In this document: piece after piece, positions 24,162 through 36,200 of the stretch
Position numbering within the stretch: position 1 is the stretch's first letter
Layout of the letters: each line of letters begins with the position of its first letter
Assembly: GCA_008933995.1 (NCBI GenBank)
Contig: WARS01000046.1
Location: 11,174,526 to 11,238,525, forward strand
Source of the DNA: Datnioides undecimradiatus
Taxonomy: Eukaryota; Chordata; Actinopteri; Lobotiformes; Datnioididae
Direction of reading: 5' to 3'
Length of the DNA stretch: 64,000 bases
The notes under the pieces: model-generated
The model's database searches: none
What the model was told of the DNA's origin: nothing
The model's input: only the letters and a program-made list of their open reading frames with translations
Made by a program: the position numbers and the translations under genes

Positions 24162-26207
24162 CACCTACAGTACTGGGCTAGTGGGAGAACGTAGCATCTG
24201 TCTTCTATGCAGGCCACACTATTTTCATCCTGATGCCGAGAGGCGAAAATCTCATTCTGAAACCACAGTGGGTGTACAATGTCACATCAACACAAGTGTG
24301 TCCTATTGTGCAGGCTGAAGGCTGAAGAAATGACAACACTTTTCAGTCGTGAGCACAGTAATTGCTCGTGTGCAACAGGATCGTGCCTCTGTGTTTCTAC
24401 CCTAAGTGCGAGCGCGCACGCTCCACTCGACACACACACACACGTTACACACTAGACATCCACTGTGAGCAGACACAGGGGCAGCGTTTCACTGTGTGCA
24501 CTCTCTAACAGCGAAATTGCTCTCTTCTTTTACTCTTTGTTTGTGCGAGACTGAGCAGGCAGAGATATCATCGTTGTGGCGTTGTGGTCACGCTAAAGAG
24601 CAAAGCAGCTATCAACAGTTTCGGGGCTGCTGAGAGAAGCACAATGGTGTCTCCAGCAGCAACGACTCTCTCAACGTGTGCACAGAGAGGAAGTTTCGTT
24701 CACCTCCCCCTTGCACATTATTTTCTTGTGGATATCAGGGCACCTCGTTATGCATTATTACCCACTTATAATCCACAAATTATTGATAATGACAATTTTT
24801 CTATTATTGCACAAAGATAAATATGTCGTGCAAGTGATGCACACCTCCCTGGCTTTAAGGAATTAATGCTTCCTCCCACATTCAAACACATCATTTCATC
24901 CTTACTGCCACAACTCTAAAACATTACGCAAGCAGCACCCACAATGAACGTGGCCACATTCTTCAGTAAATGAACTGAACATGACACTTCATTAGAATTA
25001 TTACAGTGTGTCTTTATGTGCCTGGTGTGTTCAGCTTATTTGCTGTTACTGCATTGGCTGTATCTGGCCAATTTTAAACAAATAAATGGCATTATGAAAT
25101 ATGTAACCATATGAGTACATATATTCGGAATTAGGTTTGTGAAAAGTATCGACATTGTGATACTTTGATATTTTACTTTGATACTTTCCTTTGATAGATA
25201 CAGTTTTTGATAATCATACATTTCATTGTAACAAAAGTATGGAAATTATATTAAAAAAACGCAGTCTCGATCGATGTTCAACCCAAAGCTCCAATATGAG
25301 AACTAATAATAATGTTGATTTCTATTTTTGGGGACAGGCGCCTGTCATGAAATAAACAGAGACTGATTTGCTACATGAACCTTGTAGCAGTAATATTACA
25401 ACTAACATCGTCAGTGATGCCTTTACAAAAATCTTCCGAAAGCAGGATGGAGCTGTTTTAGAAAAATATCAAATTATTGAACAATTTCACGAAAACAATA
25501 CATATTTTTCTGTGTTTATTCATAATATCAGTTATCTCATAATGTCTTTAATGTATTTATTTAATACTTAACACCCCAGGGCTCTGTAAAGGTGTACCAC
25601 ACTGATTAAAAATGTTCATTAGAATAATTACACAAGGTCAGGTTTTTTTCCCTGAATGTCAGAAAATCATCCATTAATTGCACACATCTCCACATCACAC
25701 CTTCATTAGTTATTTGCTTTAACAGGGCACACATGCAGTTTTTCAGCGTGCTGTTACTGTTTTTCTCCAAAACTGTCATTTAACCACTGGGCGACATTAA
25801 ATCGTTGCTCCAATCCATGCAAGCCTCACCTCACAGTGTGTGCTGGGATCTCGGCCTCCCTGGGTGTGCTCAGGTCGGTAGTACCAGAAAAGACTCATCA
25901 TCAGCTCTCCTGAGGAGGCAAATTGAGACACACACACACACACACACACACGGGTAAACAATACTGGCTATATATCCCTTCCTCCATCCATCCATGCGCA
26001 AAAACTACTATACCTATTCCTGATCTCACCCTCCTCGTCTTCCTTACCTGTTTTGGGGTCTTCCCACAGCGCTGATATCTTGGCAACATATGGGAGGGAT
26101 TTCTTCCTGGGGCCCGATCGTAGCAGCACAGTGTCTCTGACACGTATCACTTCACCGTCCCTCTCGACTCCTTCATAACACTGCCGCAGGGCCGTCTCAT
26201 CCTCCCC
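23593..26207 (-). CDS. bahd1: bahd1 BAH-domain exons
   Basis: Four small exons (26207-26048, 25909-25830, 24256-24165, 23782-23593) encode the BAH fold. The motifs in order are [75 protein letters not shown], and [17 protein letters not shown]. The 80-nt and 92-nt exons are not multiples of three, so skipping either breaks the frame inside the BAH domain. Simple repeats sit directly against two of their splice sites. Confidence 0.93.
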
Positions 26208-29200
26208 CTGTGACAGACACATACACATACACGTGTGACACCCACAAAGACAGATATAATTCTTATTATAAAGACAAAAAGGAATCTGTCACACGAAGCT
26301 GTGTGGTCAAAACACAATTATCCTCCCTCCCCCCCAAGAGCTAATGTGTTTTTTTCCTTCTGCCAGGCAGCTGCAACTAGCAGGGTATTATCAGGTCAAC
26401 GAATACAGGAGAAAAAGTCTCACTGGAGAGAAAAACATACAAGAAGCTGTCTAATCTCCTGCTCATCTTCACTACTCAGAGACTCGCTCACAAATTACCT
26501 ACCGCAATAAAGACCTCCCTCTCTGTAGGCATTCCAACAGGCCGCCAACCGTTGGTGGCACGTCGGCGACTGACTTTCTTTTGTTTGGTGCTGCTGAGGC
26601 TTGGCAAGGTCGACGGCTGTTTCTGGGGCAGCCGAGTGCGGCCCATGGACAGGGAGCCGTTGGAGGGTTTGGTGCTCTGCGGGCATTCTCTGGCCAGCTT
26701 TAACCTGGCCTGGGGTTGATCTCGACCCGACAGGGGGGTCAGCAGGTGGGGTTTTGTCTGGGTGGAGGTGGGCACGCTGGAGAGAGGGCAGCTGGACATG
26801 GGCAGGGAGGGGGGAACCAGAAGGGAGGGGCTATGGTCACCCTGAGGGGAGGAGTAACCCTCTGGAAAAGGAAAGGGTGAAAGTAACTTTAAATAATACA
26901 GCAAGGTCAAATTTGAACAAAAAGAAAGTTTTGAAAAAGAAAAACAACAGTATTTTCTTCATACTGATGAAAAATTTCATTCAAAAGCAATAAAATATTA
27001 GCTGATTACTCACTGCTACAGCCTAACTTGGTCTGGTCTGACCAGTAGTTCATGATAGCTTATGTGTAGGCAATCCTTAGGCAGAAGGTTCAGGTTCGGT
27101 TGCTGCTGTTCACCAAAAGTTACATGAACTTTAAAAAGAACCAATTACACGGTTCCCCGGTAAGTCAGCTTCAAAACAACCCAGATCTTTTATCTTAATA
27201 ATCAGCTGAACTATATATAACCCAATTGTTACAGAACATATAACATATGAGCTCCTTATCAGGAAATATCAAAGCCGGAGGCCTCAAGCGATGGACACTT
27301 TCAAAGCTCATACCAACAAACAAAGACAACAAAAAAACAGAAATGTTCACACTTGTTGGAGCACACAAGTAGCTCAAGGCACACATTAAACAACAAAGGA
27401 GTCTTTCGTTCTGTATATAACAATTCGATCGAAGTAAACATTCAGATAAAGGCTTCTTTCATCAGAACAGCTATACAAAGAGGGCTTCAGAGGACTAAAT
27501 CAAAGAAGTGACATGAATATGAAGCTGCAATCAATGGGGACAAATGCTCACTCAGCTCTAGAGTTGATTCAAAATAGTAAAGTGTGTTTGTTTAGATAGA
27601 AGATCCTGTTAGTCGTTGGTTGATGTGAGAGTGACTATTTACTTCATTTACTTATTTCTTTCTTTTACTGGGTGGATTTTGATCAGCTGTCTTCATTTCC
27701 CACTCACCTGTTTTGATGCTGTGCGTGCACCCAGTGCACCCTGTGCTGAAAGAACAACCCCTGCTGGTGACAGGAGGGATGGCTCTGTAGCTGTAGCCAC
27801 CGATCCCGCAACCGTCACCGAAACAGGGCGACGACACTGAGTTGCAGTAGGCAGGGTGGGCCAGCCCGGAGTTGTGTGACATCCGTGGACCCAGCAGCTT
27901 GGAGCCAGTCATCCGATTTGGGCATAAACTTGAGGGTGCAAAGTTCAGAGGTCGGGAGGCCAGGCTTGCTGACGTTGTTCCAGTGTGTGTCGGGTGGGCG
28001 ATGTGAACGTAGTAGCTGGAAAAGCAGTGGTCAGCGGTGCAAAGGCATGGGTGGGGGCTGAGGGTCAGAGCCGTGTGAGGGTGGGAATGTGTCAAGGATG
28101 GTGAGGTTACGAGGCACTCGCGCTTCACAGGGGGCATGGCAGAGTTTAGTGGTTGATCGTCTGATTCTCCATAGGGCTGCTGGCCCAGGAAGAAGGCCAA
28201 ACGGTGGCAGTATTCCACAGAGCCCTCTGGGGGACAACAGTAGTACGGGCTCAGTTCGGTCTCCAGCTGCTCTTCCTTCACTTGCTTTAGCGGGTAAGCT
28301 AGCATGCTGCGTGACTGGTAGCCAGGTTTGGTCAGTCGATGGGTGCAGCTGCCTGTCTCCCACTCCACTTTGGGCTCAAAGTCCGCTTTTTTCTTGCAGG
28401 CTGTGCAGCCACTGTGCTGGGGAGGGACCTTTTTCCCCTTCTGCTTTTGTGAGCGTCCCTTGTGTTTGAGTTTGACTCTGGAGTGCTGCTGTTTTGGGGT
28501 TGAGACTGCAGCTGAGGCCTTGCAGTCTGATGTGATAGTGGCTGTGGGTGCAGCCTTAACTCGCTGTTTACTGGTTGCAGAAGAGCTGGTTAACTTCAGC
28601 AGAGCTGCCGCGTTGAGCCCAGCCAATCTTCTAGGGGCGGGGGCATCTAGACTCTGTTGACTCATTCCCCTGGTCTCTTCTCGGTTGGCTCTGGCCTTCT
28701 TGACCCGCTTAGAGCTTTGGCACAGTTCAAGTTTCTGAGACGTGGAGGCTTTGCTAATGTTTCCTCGTGAAGCCTTCAGACCTCCAGGAACACCACTTCT
28801 GGTTGGATCTACATCTAGGGGTACCCCTCCATTCACGGGCTCTTCCTGTCTCCTGGCCTGTTTGGCTGCCGGCTGAGGGTCAGTAGCTCTTTCAAGCAAT
28901 AGACTGTTCACTGCCTCAGCATTGAGAGAGGCCAGCCTCCGCTTGCGAGGTTGTGAAACATGAACCCACTCGCCATGACTCTGACTGTTTGACTTTGTTT
29001 TTTGTGATGACTTTTCCTCTTTTCTTCCATTGCCCTTCGCTTTTTTAGGTCTGGCTTTGAGAGATAAATGTCGCCGTGCATCCTTTCGCTCCTTTTTGTC
29101 AGAGCTCTCTTGTTTATGGATGCTTTCCTCCAGTCTGGTAAGGAGGACATGGCAGCTGAGGCCCTCCCCATCGGAAACCCCTGCCCTGCCTCGCAAAGGA

Positions 29201-29475
29201 TACAACTTCCTGTCCTTTTTCTTTTCGCGCCTTCGATCAAGTTTTCTGTTCTGATCTGATTTTTCTGTCCTCCCTGTCTTGTCGTTCATCCTCTTGGCCG
29301 AGTCTTTTCTTTGTTTGATGATCTCACTTATCTTCTTTGTCCTCCCGAATCGTAGTGAGCGCTCAGGCCAGGCGCCACCCATGGTGCCACCATGTGGCCA
29401 AAGAGGACAGTTGTCCCACCAATCAGCACCACTGTCGCTCTGCCTGAGGGAACCCTTCTGCCTTGCGTGAGTCAT
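23593..29475 (-). CDS. bahd1: BAH domain-containing protein 1 (BAHD1), 882 aa
   Basis: BAHD1 is a nuclear heterochromatin protein. Its BAH domain reads H3K27me3, and it recruits silencing partners such as HDAC/MIER complexes, HP1 and KDM1A (known for the mammalian protein). Six coding exons: 29475-27708, 26861-26503, 26207-26048, 25909-25830, 24256-24165 and 23782-23593. They total 2,649 nt with every phase matching, giving 882 aa; the human protein is 780. The start MTHARQK aligns with human MTHTRRK. The long basic, disordered N-terminal part carries two RLA[SG]LNA motifs (about residues 177 and 283). The link TNGWRPVG leads into the BAH domain at about 715-875 ([46 protein letters not shown]). 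All of this is very close to human BAHD1. The upstream noncoding exon is probably at 35.7 or 44.8 kb. Identification is firm; the exact 3' end of the transcript is not. Confidence 0.95.
24123..24158 (-). repeat. (CA)n tract just after a bahd1 splice donor
   Basis: On the - strand this is a perfect (CA)18 starting seven bases into the intron after exon 24256-24165 (GTAG|GTGAGT, then ACACAC). Intronic CA repeats near 5' splice sites are known hnRNP L binding sites. Confidence 0.9.
25928..25951 (-). repeat. (TG)n tract just before a bahd1 splice acceptor
   Basis: On the - strand a (TG)12 run lies 18-41 bases upstream of the acceptor of exon 25909-25830, followed by TCTCAATTTGCCTCCTCAG. UG repeats at this place bind TDP-43/CELF factors in known cases such as CFTR exon 9. 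Confidence 0.9.
26503..26861 (-). CDS. bahd1: bahd1 second coding exon (linker before BAH)
   Basis: Bounded by CTTTTCCAG|AGGG and ATTGCG|GTAGGT. Encodes a Ser/Pro-rich linker, then [18 protein letters not shown], matching the basic RRRRRRTNGWVPVG stretch of human BAHD1, and REVFIA at the start of the BAH region. Phase closes at 0. Confidence 0.9.
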
Positions 29476-29495
29476 CACATGCTTCTCCACAGGGC
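27708..29495 (-). CDS. bahd1: bahd1 large first coding exon
   Basis: The acceptor TTATCTGTAG|GCC starts the exon at 29495, 20 bases before the ATG, so the 5' UTR is spliced. It encodes residues 1-589 and ends AAAACAG|GTGAGT, phase 1. The exon carries Lys/Arg-rich clusters ([10 protein letters not shown] near residue 85), the first RLASLNAEA motif near residue 177, the second RLAGLNAAA near 283, and a Cys/His/Pro-rich tail. Most of the extra length over human BAHD1 is here. Confidence 0.93.
29475..29480 (-). promoter_or_regulatory. Start-stop upstream ORF overlapping the bahd1 AUG
   Basis: On the - strand the sequence is ATGTGATGACT. The first ATG is followed at once by TGA, and the last A of that stop is the A of the bahd1 start codon. 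Minimal AUG-stop elements are known to stall or reload ribosomes. Here translation of bahd1 would need leaky scanning or short-distance reinitiation. Confidence 0.6.
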
Positions 29496-32400
29496 CTACA
29501 GATAAGAGAGCAACAAGTGGTAAATGACAGTTTGTCCTTGTTTCACCATGCACTTAAAATTTTTTTGCAATTGACAGTACAGCAAACAGTGATCAGTGCT
29601 GTAGGTGCTGCTGGAAAAGGTTTAAGCTGCAGACCAGCACAGCATTCTCTGCAAGCTGCCAAAAAACAGAACCTTGTAGGTCTAAGGATGGGTTCAAATA
29701 TTGTGCGTATTTGGATAAGCTCTTGTCCTCTGTGGACCGTGGGTCCAAAACTTGCATATTTTTCTCCAGGTTTTACCGAATGTTCTGATGATAGCATATG
29801 TGTGCGTGTGTGTGTGTGTGCCTGATGTTTACACCGTACTCAAAAAGTCAGAGATTTAAAGAATGCGAATTATTTGCGCTGTTAAAATATTATGTATGCT
29901 TATGTTCTTGTGTTTAATAGAGCCCCCACCCCCAGCATATACATGCAAAATATGCATCTCCTACTACAGCAACCCTGACATGAAGCCTCCTCCCTGGACT
30001 CTACTGGTGATCTGTGATAGAGTAGTTGAGAACTTACAAACGAAGCTTTTAATTAGTTCCATAGAGAGCTGGGTCAGCTCCAGACATGTTGAACATCTTC
30101 TAACATCTTTTTAACTTTTGTTGCTGCTAATCACACAATAGACTTCGTAAGATCACAGACACTACGATTTAGGCCACGTTGACTGATCAGAACAGGACTG
30201 ATGTTCAGGACAGATACTCAGGGAGTGATAGAAGGTGCATTATGGGATTGTTAACATTATTTCAAACTCTTTTATCACTGTTATGACTGTTGTGAAAACT
30301 AAACAAGGCTGGTATGGCTTTTATAGTGTGTAAAAAGTACTGCAGCACAAAGAAAATGAAAGCAAGCGAGAGCCAAAGAGACACAAACACAATAAAGATT
30401 ACTTTACTACTTTACATAAGCCTTCAGTTTGCATTTAAACATAACAACATCTGATGAAACACATAAAGACGCTTAATGAAGAGGAAATTCAGCTATATGG
30501 TTTTGTGATCTGACTGAATTTACTTGATCATATGGCGAGATCCAGCTATTGTATGGCCTACCAGAGATCCTGGCATCATTATGGCGTTTGTGCGTGCGTG
30601 TTTTCCGCAGCAGAGGAAGAAACGGATGCACAGCGTCATTCATTCACTGCACTCTTTGCCTTATCATCTAGTGTGCACAAAGCCTGCAAATAGCAGCTTG
30701 TTAATGGCATTTGTTTAGTCTGAAAGGAAAATGTCAAAAAGGCCTTATTACAATATTAAGCTAAACTGAGGACAAAAAGAAAAATACACAAGCCGGCATA
30801 AAGACTACAGTATTTAATCCAGGGCATATTGCCATGTCAACAAACAATGTCTAAATGTCCATATTATGTGAAGAAAGGAAATCTTGTGCATACATCTATG
30901 GCACAACATACAGTACTCCCTAAGCTTATTGTGAAACCATTTAGCAATTAAGCTCAATTCACATAAAACAAGTAGCTTGGGAGTATTTGTTAAAATAAGT
31001 ATTTGTTAAAATACTCCCCGAGCTCACTGTGAAATTGCAACATAAACAACCAAATAATGACTCATATACGTTAAAGCAGCTGCTGTTTAAATAATGCCTG
31101 ACCGAAAGCCTTACTCGGGTGTTTAGGGAGAAGGTAAAGCAGTGTATTTTCATCCTATACATTATAAGGATTGGTTGTCTGAATAATGAGATGCGTAAAC
31201 TCGTAAGAAAGGCAGAGATCTGCATTTTAAAAACTGAGCATACGGGAGAATCTGCAAAAAAATCAGAAAAAACTCTCCACAGCAAATATAATGATACATT
31301 TTCCTTCATTCAGCTTTCCTATTCTAAACTGAATGCCTTTTTTCCCCTTCAGCTCACAAGAGCCTCTTGTCCTACCCCATTACTTCCCATAATTAGCTAT
31401 AATCGGTTAATGAATTTCCCCCTGAAAGAAGAACTACACACCAAGTCATTTTTTTCACAGTATACAACAGCTTCTTGCAGCGATATGAATATAATATGGG
31501 TGTTTTTTTTCCGACAGAATTCATATTTTGCGTTAAAAAAAAAACAAAACAAAAAACCTTTTCTCTTCAAACGTAGCTTGTATATGTCAGATGCTTGGAC
31601 TGGATGGAAAGTTTGGTTCAGACTGTGGCCCCTCCCCGACTGTGACTAAAGAGGCAACTCTCAGATGTCTGCGTTGTTGTCCAACCAGGCATCCCTCACT
31701 CCTCTGTTGGATTTGTTTCCAATGTAATATGCAGGGAGAAACGCTTAGAGAAGAATTTGAGGGTGCATTTACCCTCAAACGTCTTCTGACATGCAGATTT
31801 TCAACGTTTCTCTGTTTGCTTTGTGTTACACAGAGGAAAATGGCCGACTGTGAGTTAAAAGTTATGACATTTTCCTAAAAAAAAAGCTTTATATCATAGT
31901 AATCACATGTCACTTTATCACCAGAATAAAGCAGATCATAATCAGGTCTTGTCACATGCAGCTTTTTCCAGTTTATTCTGCATGGCCGCTGTGTTTCCAG
32001 ACTTACAGGCCGAGGCATCTGTTCAGACTAGCACGGCTGTGTGAGGCACTGAGAGGCCTGATGGTCCATGCAGATTTCTCCAGAGTGTGAACTCGTTCAA
32101 GACTGGAGATTCTGGCCCCACCGACGACTCATTTACAGTCAAAGCCCGACAAGATTTTTCAAACATGTTTGATTTTGTCTGCCTCAATCTGACTGGGCTT
32201 GTGCTGCGCAGCGTGAAGGCGGTCCAAGACTGAAATGTCAGAGCGATCCTGGCAATAGCCAATGCAAGTTTAGCTCCAGGGTTAATTAAAATAAAGCACA
32301 ACTGCCTGAACTACAACTCATTCCAACAGCGGTACCTCTTATATAATAATTTCTTTATAATAACCCACATCAGAAAACACTTGTTATCTAAATACAGTAA

Positions 32401-35400
32401 AAAATGTGGACAAAATCAGTTTTCGCGCTCAGCTCAGGAACAATGGATGCATATCAGTGAAAGACTACATCAGGTAAAGTGTGTGATCCCTCATCTTCGT
32501 GTGTGTCCCCGCGCCTCTGCCCTGTCACAGGACAGCTAACTCCAGGCTGTGCGTCTCAGACAAGATGTAATCCGTTTTGCAGTGTGACCTTGCCAGCTGA
32601 GACTGAAATTCAATACCTCAATGACATTACTTCAAACCAAAAATTCAAAGAGGTTTCGCTTCATGTTTAACTCCGACTTCAAGAGAGGAAAAACAAAAAC
32701 TCAAACTCTGTCAGATGAATGATCTACATTACCGCCATGATCAAAGTCCATATTTGTGAGTTAATTCAATCTCCCTCACATCCAAGCAGCTTTTATCAAG
32801 ATTTCCTTTAAACCGTGAAGACCATTTTCCGCAGGCGGTCAAGTGCAAACGGGGAATGACTGGGGGGAGTAACCTGTGAGGTTTCATCTCGCGTGTAGCG
32901 CTCTGGTCAAACTGCAGTTTGGCTCTTTAAACACAGTTAGGCCTGGTGATCCTCAGGAAGTAATTTCACATTTACGGGAAGATCAATGACCCTGCGCTCT
33001 GCCTCTAATTGGTAAGAAAACAGATCATCAGCTCCTCTCAGAGCATCAAACACCAGGCACACCGGGACTCTTTTTTCAATCATAACACTTGCAAGATCTC
33101 CCAATACTCCTGAGACAATGTGTGCAAAACAGCAGCCCAGATGGCTTTAAAAATAATAATTCAAGCGAATAAGGACACCAAAACAGCCTAACTAAATAAT
33201 AATCTATGGACTCTGTTCATCTTTCTGTTTGCTGTGCTATTACACATGTTTCATTCCAACACATGTGTCACGCAGTGGCCTCCAAATTCAACTATGAGCA
33301 AAGGCACGAGGCAAACTACTAGATGTCACACAGTGAGCAAACCAACAAAATCTGTTAGTCTTTATGGCAACGAATTATTTGGTATGTCTAAATGGTATCT
33401 GAATTATTAATAAGTCTTCATAAAATGTTTTTATGCAGCTGCAAACGGATACAAGGACAATGATAATTCATGTCTCTGTTAACACCTATAGGTCCTCATA
33501 CAAGTGATCAATAACTGTATAAAGATTTGTTGACTGTCTGATAACCAGTAACACATCGCAGTGACTGAATATAATATAATCATATATTATAATCATTATA
33601 ATCATATATTAAGGGTATCTGTGTTAATGTTGCAATTAATGATTTTAGTTTTACTTGATAGTTTCACTTAACTTTAGGGTTGAATCCATTGTGAACTGGG
33701 GTTTAAAATTATTCATAGATGTATTTAAAACTACTGAATACCTAATTATATGTGATTAAAACTATGTTATACTGTCATCAAGCATTCGTCATCTGTCCAC
33801 AAACCAGTAACAAAGACATCAATAAACACAAAACTGTCCTTCTAACGTTTTAGAATATAGATGTATGTGTTCATTTACTAATTGCTTATTATACTCAATA
33901 TAAACGCTAAACATCTAGATTACATTTGACTTCTTTCTAAGGGACACAGTGTCACAGGGATGTTGATGGGCTGAATATTTCTTTTTATGGTAAAAGCAAG
34001 GCTCTCCACGGTGTTATTAATTATTTCCGTGGATAAATACACTTTAGTACCATTCCCGAAACATCTCAAAATGATATACTCCTGCCAAACATAATATAGT
34101 GAAAATACAGCCAGCCAGAGCTGCTTAACAATTAGACCACCAACAGCCAGTGTGAATGAGTGAACTGGGGCCCAGGCAGCCGCTCTGCAGGTGCTGATGG
34201 ACCGATGGAGCCGCAGTTTACATACTCAGTGATCTCCCAACAAACAGAGACCCCCCCCGCCTCCCCTTGAGCAAAACTTTAAATAGTAAATGAACTGTGT
34301 TTATGTAGCGCCTTTCTAGTCCTTAGACCACTGAAAACTTCCCTTTGGGAGCAGTTCAGGGTTCCGTATCTTGCCCAAGGACACTCTGACATACAGATTG
34401 GAGGAAGTCGGCAGTCGAACCGCCAATCACCTGACCTCTTTTTCCTGTGCTGCTACCTCTGAGTAGAGGAAAACCACACACCCACACTTTTAACTCCCCC
34501 TTTCCCCTCTATAATAATTGTAATTGAAACCCTGTTTTTTTTTTTATTTCTGCTGTCAAACCCTGAATAATGAATAAAATTTGTGCAACTGTTCCACACT
34601 CGCGTCCACTCTGAGGCCAAAACTTCCAAACAGCAACCAAAAAGGAGAATTTACATCATTATAAACATGTTACAAGCCAAAAAAAAAAAAAAAAAAAAAG
34701 CTTCATACACCACCACACCATCCAACCAGTTAGCCGCATGCAACACACTTGGCACAAAACAACTCCATCTCTGCTCCAGATCCCTTGGTAAGACTGGCCT
34801 GAGCGCGCCACAATCACAAACCACTGGTGACGCCAACATCACACCTCTAATTCATAACTCACCCGCTTGGCTTTTGAGGCGTTCTCCTGAACTCCAACTT
34901 TCAGGTGCAGCCAGAACACCGGCAAAACAGCACATCAAAAATAAATAACCAGCTGGCTAACGCAGCCCAAACGGATCACATTGACAGGGCTCTTATTTTA
35001 CATTTTCCGTGTCACAGCTTGATGACAAGGCAGCGACTGAACGAGGCGCTGGCATGTTGAGCTTCACCAACCAGAGATAAAAGACTAAAAGAATTTCAAA
35101 CATCAGATCACTGTGGGGTTTTTTTTTGTTGTTGTTGTTGTTTTGTTTTCTTCCCGGACTTGCGCCGCACAGCCTTAAGCATGATCTACAAGCCCCATCC
35201 GCTGAGATGACGAGGTTGACGAGGTTTGCGTGCATGCATACCTCAATACATTTCTACTCCATGCGTAAATATACATGCATACTGTGACGGAGGGATACAG
35301 TAGGATGGGATACGGTACAGCTTGACGTAGCTTGCCCATCTGAAGTAGCCAGCCAGGCTCTAAATATGGGCTGGAGAGGGGAGGAGAGGAGGAGGGGGGG

Positions 35401-35696
35401 GTGAACGGGGGGGTACCCGAATACACACATATACACACACCAAGCAAAATAAAGGGCAGTCACCTCTCCTGATCGCATTTTCTGACCGGATTCCTCGTTA
35501 CCGACGCGATCCCAGTCCTGGTTGAGAGACCTGGGGAGGCACGTAGCAGCAGCCCCGCGTATCGCTTCTGGTGCACGAAGCGAAAAAATAGGCTGTGCGC
35601 TCCCGTCTGGACGGCTGAGCGGTCGGAACAACTTCAAACATTCAGGGCGAAATAGCAACACCGAGGGGGAAAAAACACGGAGAGGTGGGAACTTAC
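29496..35696. other. Probable first intron of bahd1
   Basis: About 6.2 kb from the bahd1 acceptor at 29496 to the nearest candidate 5' exon. AT-rich, with one SINE copy (34.28-34.46 kb), a poly-A run at 34680-34699 and a GT tract near 29805. A GTG-initiated open frame of 176 codons at 31119-31649 (+) has no recognisable content. No other gene was supported. Confidence 0.5.
34283..34462 (-). repeat. tRNA-derived SINE copy
   Basis: Read on the - strand, the head has tRNA-like promoter boxes: ACTCAGAGGTAGCAGCAC resembles an A box, and GGCGGTTCGACTGCC a B box. The tail contains phrases common in a teleost repeat family (on the +, 'gcgcctttctagtcctta' and 'tcttgcccaaggacact'). Compared with the usual consensus as I recall it, part of the body is missing. 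No target-site duplication was located with confidence. Confidence 0.7.
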
Positions 35697-35769
35697 GGCT
35701 CGCCGACACACGCTTCCTCCTGCCAGCCGGGGGAAACCGTCGAACAAATCTGCGGGTAAAAGAGAGGGG

Positions 35770-35804
<35 letters not shown>

Positions 35805-36200
35805 AGGGGGGGAGGCGGAGGGAGGTGTGTGTGTGTGTGTGTGTGTGTGGTGTAGGGGGAAAAGGACGCCGGACTGGTGCGATGGCAGAGCTCCGTAAAC
35901 TGGGAGAGCTGGGGAGGAGTAGGAGAGAGGACGGTCGGTGGCGCTGCCTGCGAGATGTGTGTCTCTCTGCGTGTGCGCGCGCGCGCCTGTGTGTGTGTGC
36001 GCTCTTCCTGGTTGAGCTTCCACCGATCTGCAGAAAACTTCATCTGAACCAATTGCCAAACGGACCGGGCTCGCTTGACACCCCCGTCCTCCAATGACGG
36101 ACAAACAGCTGTTTGTTGTGAAGGGAGAGGTTTGGGGGTGTGTGTGGGGGGTGAGATCAGTGACTAAATATTTGCGGGATCCGATGTAACTTGCGTCCAC
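35697..36200 (-). other. Candidate noncoding 5' exon and CpG-rich promoter, probably bahd1
   Basis: A CpG-rich block (about 35.4-36.4 kb). On the - strand it ends in GCGAGCC|GTAAGTTC, a strong donor with exon end at 35697. A second weaker donor, GAGAG|GTGACT, lies at 35464. It is the nearest - strand promoter-like region upstream of the spliced bahd1 coding exon. The block is interrupted by two (GT)n runs. Open frames across it are low-complexity (TH/HT repeats) and unlikely to be translated. The transcription start is unknown. Confidence 0.45.
35773..35850. repeat. Two neighbouring (GT)n tracts inside the CpG-rich block
   Basis: Two runs of about 28 and 23 bases of GT separated by a G-rich spacer. 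On the - strand they are CA runs within the candidate 5' exon. Confidence 0.9.

Noticed and set aside
28031-28660. Long frames on other strands or frames inside the bahd1 large exon
   Set aside because: Shadows of the bahd1 coding frame, which is identified by clear homology.
31119-31649. 176-codon open frame on + strand in the probable bahd1 intron
   Set aside because: It begins at GTG rather than ATG, has no recognisable domain, is Lys/Phe/Ser-rich as expected from AT-rich DNA, and has no splice or promoter context.
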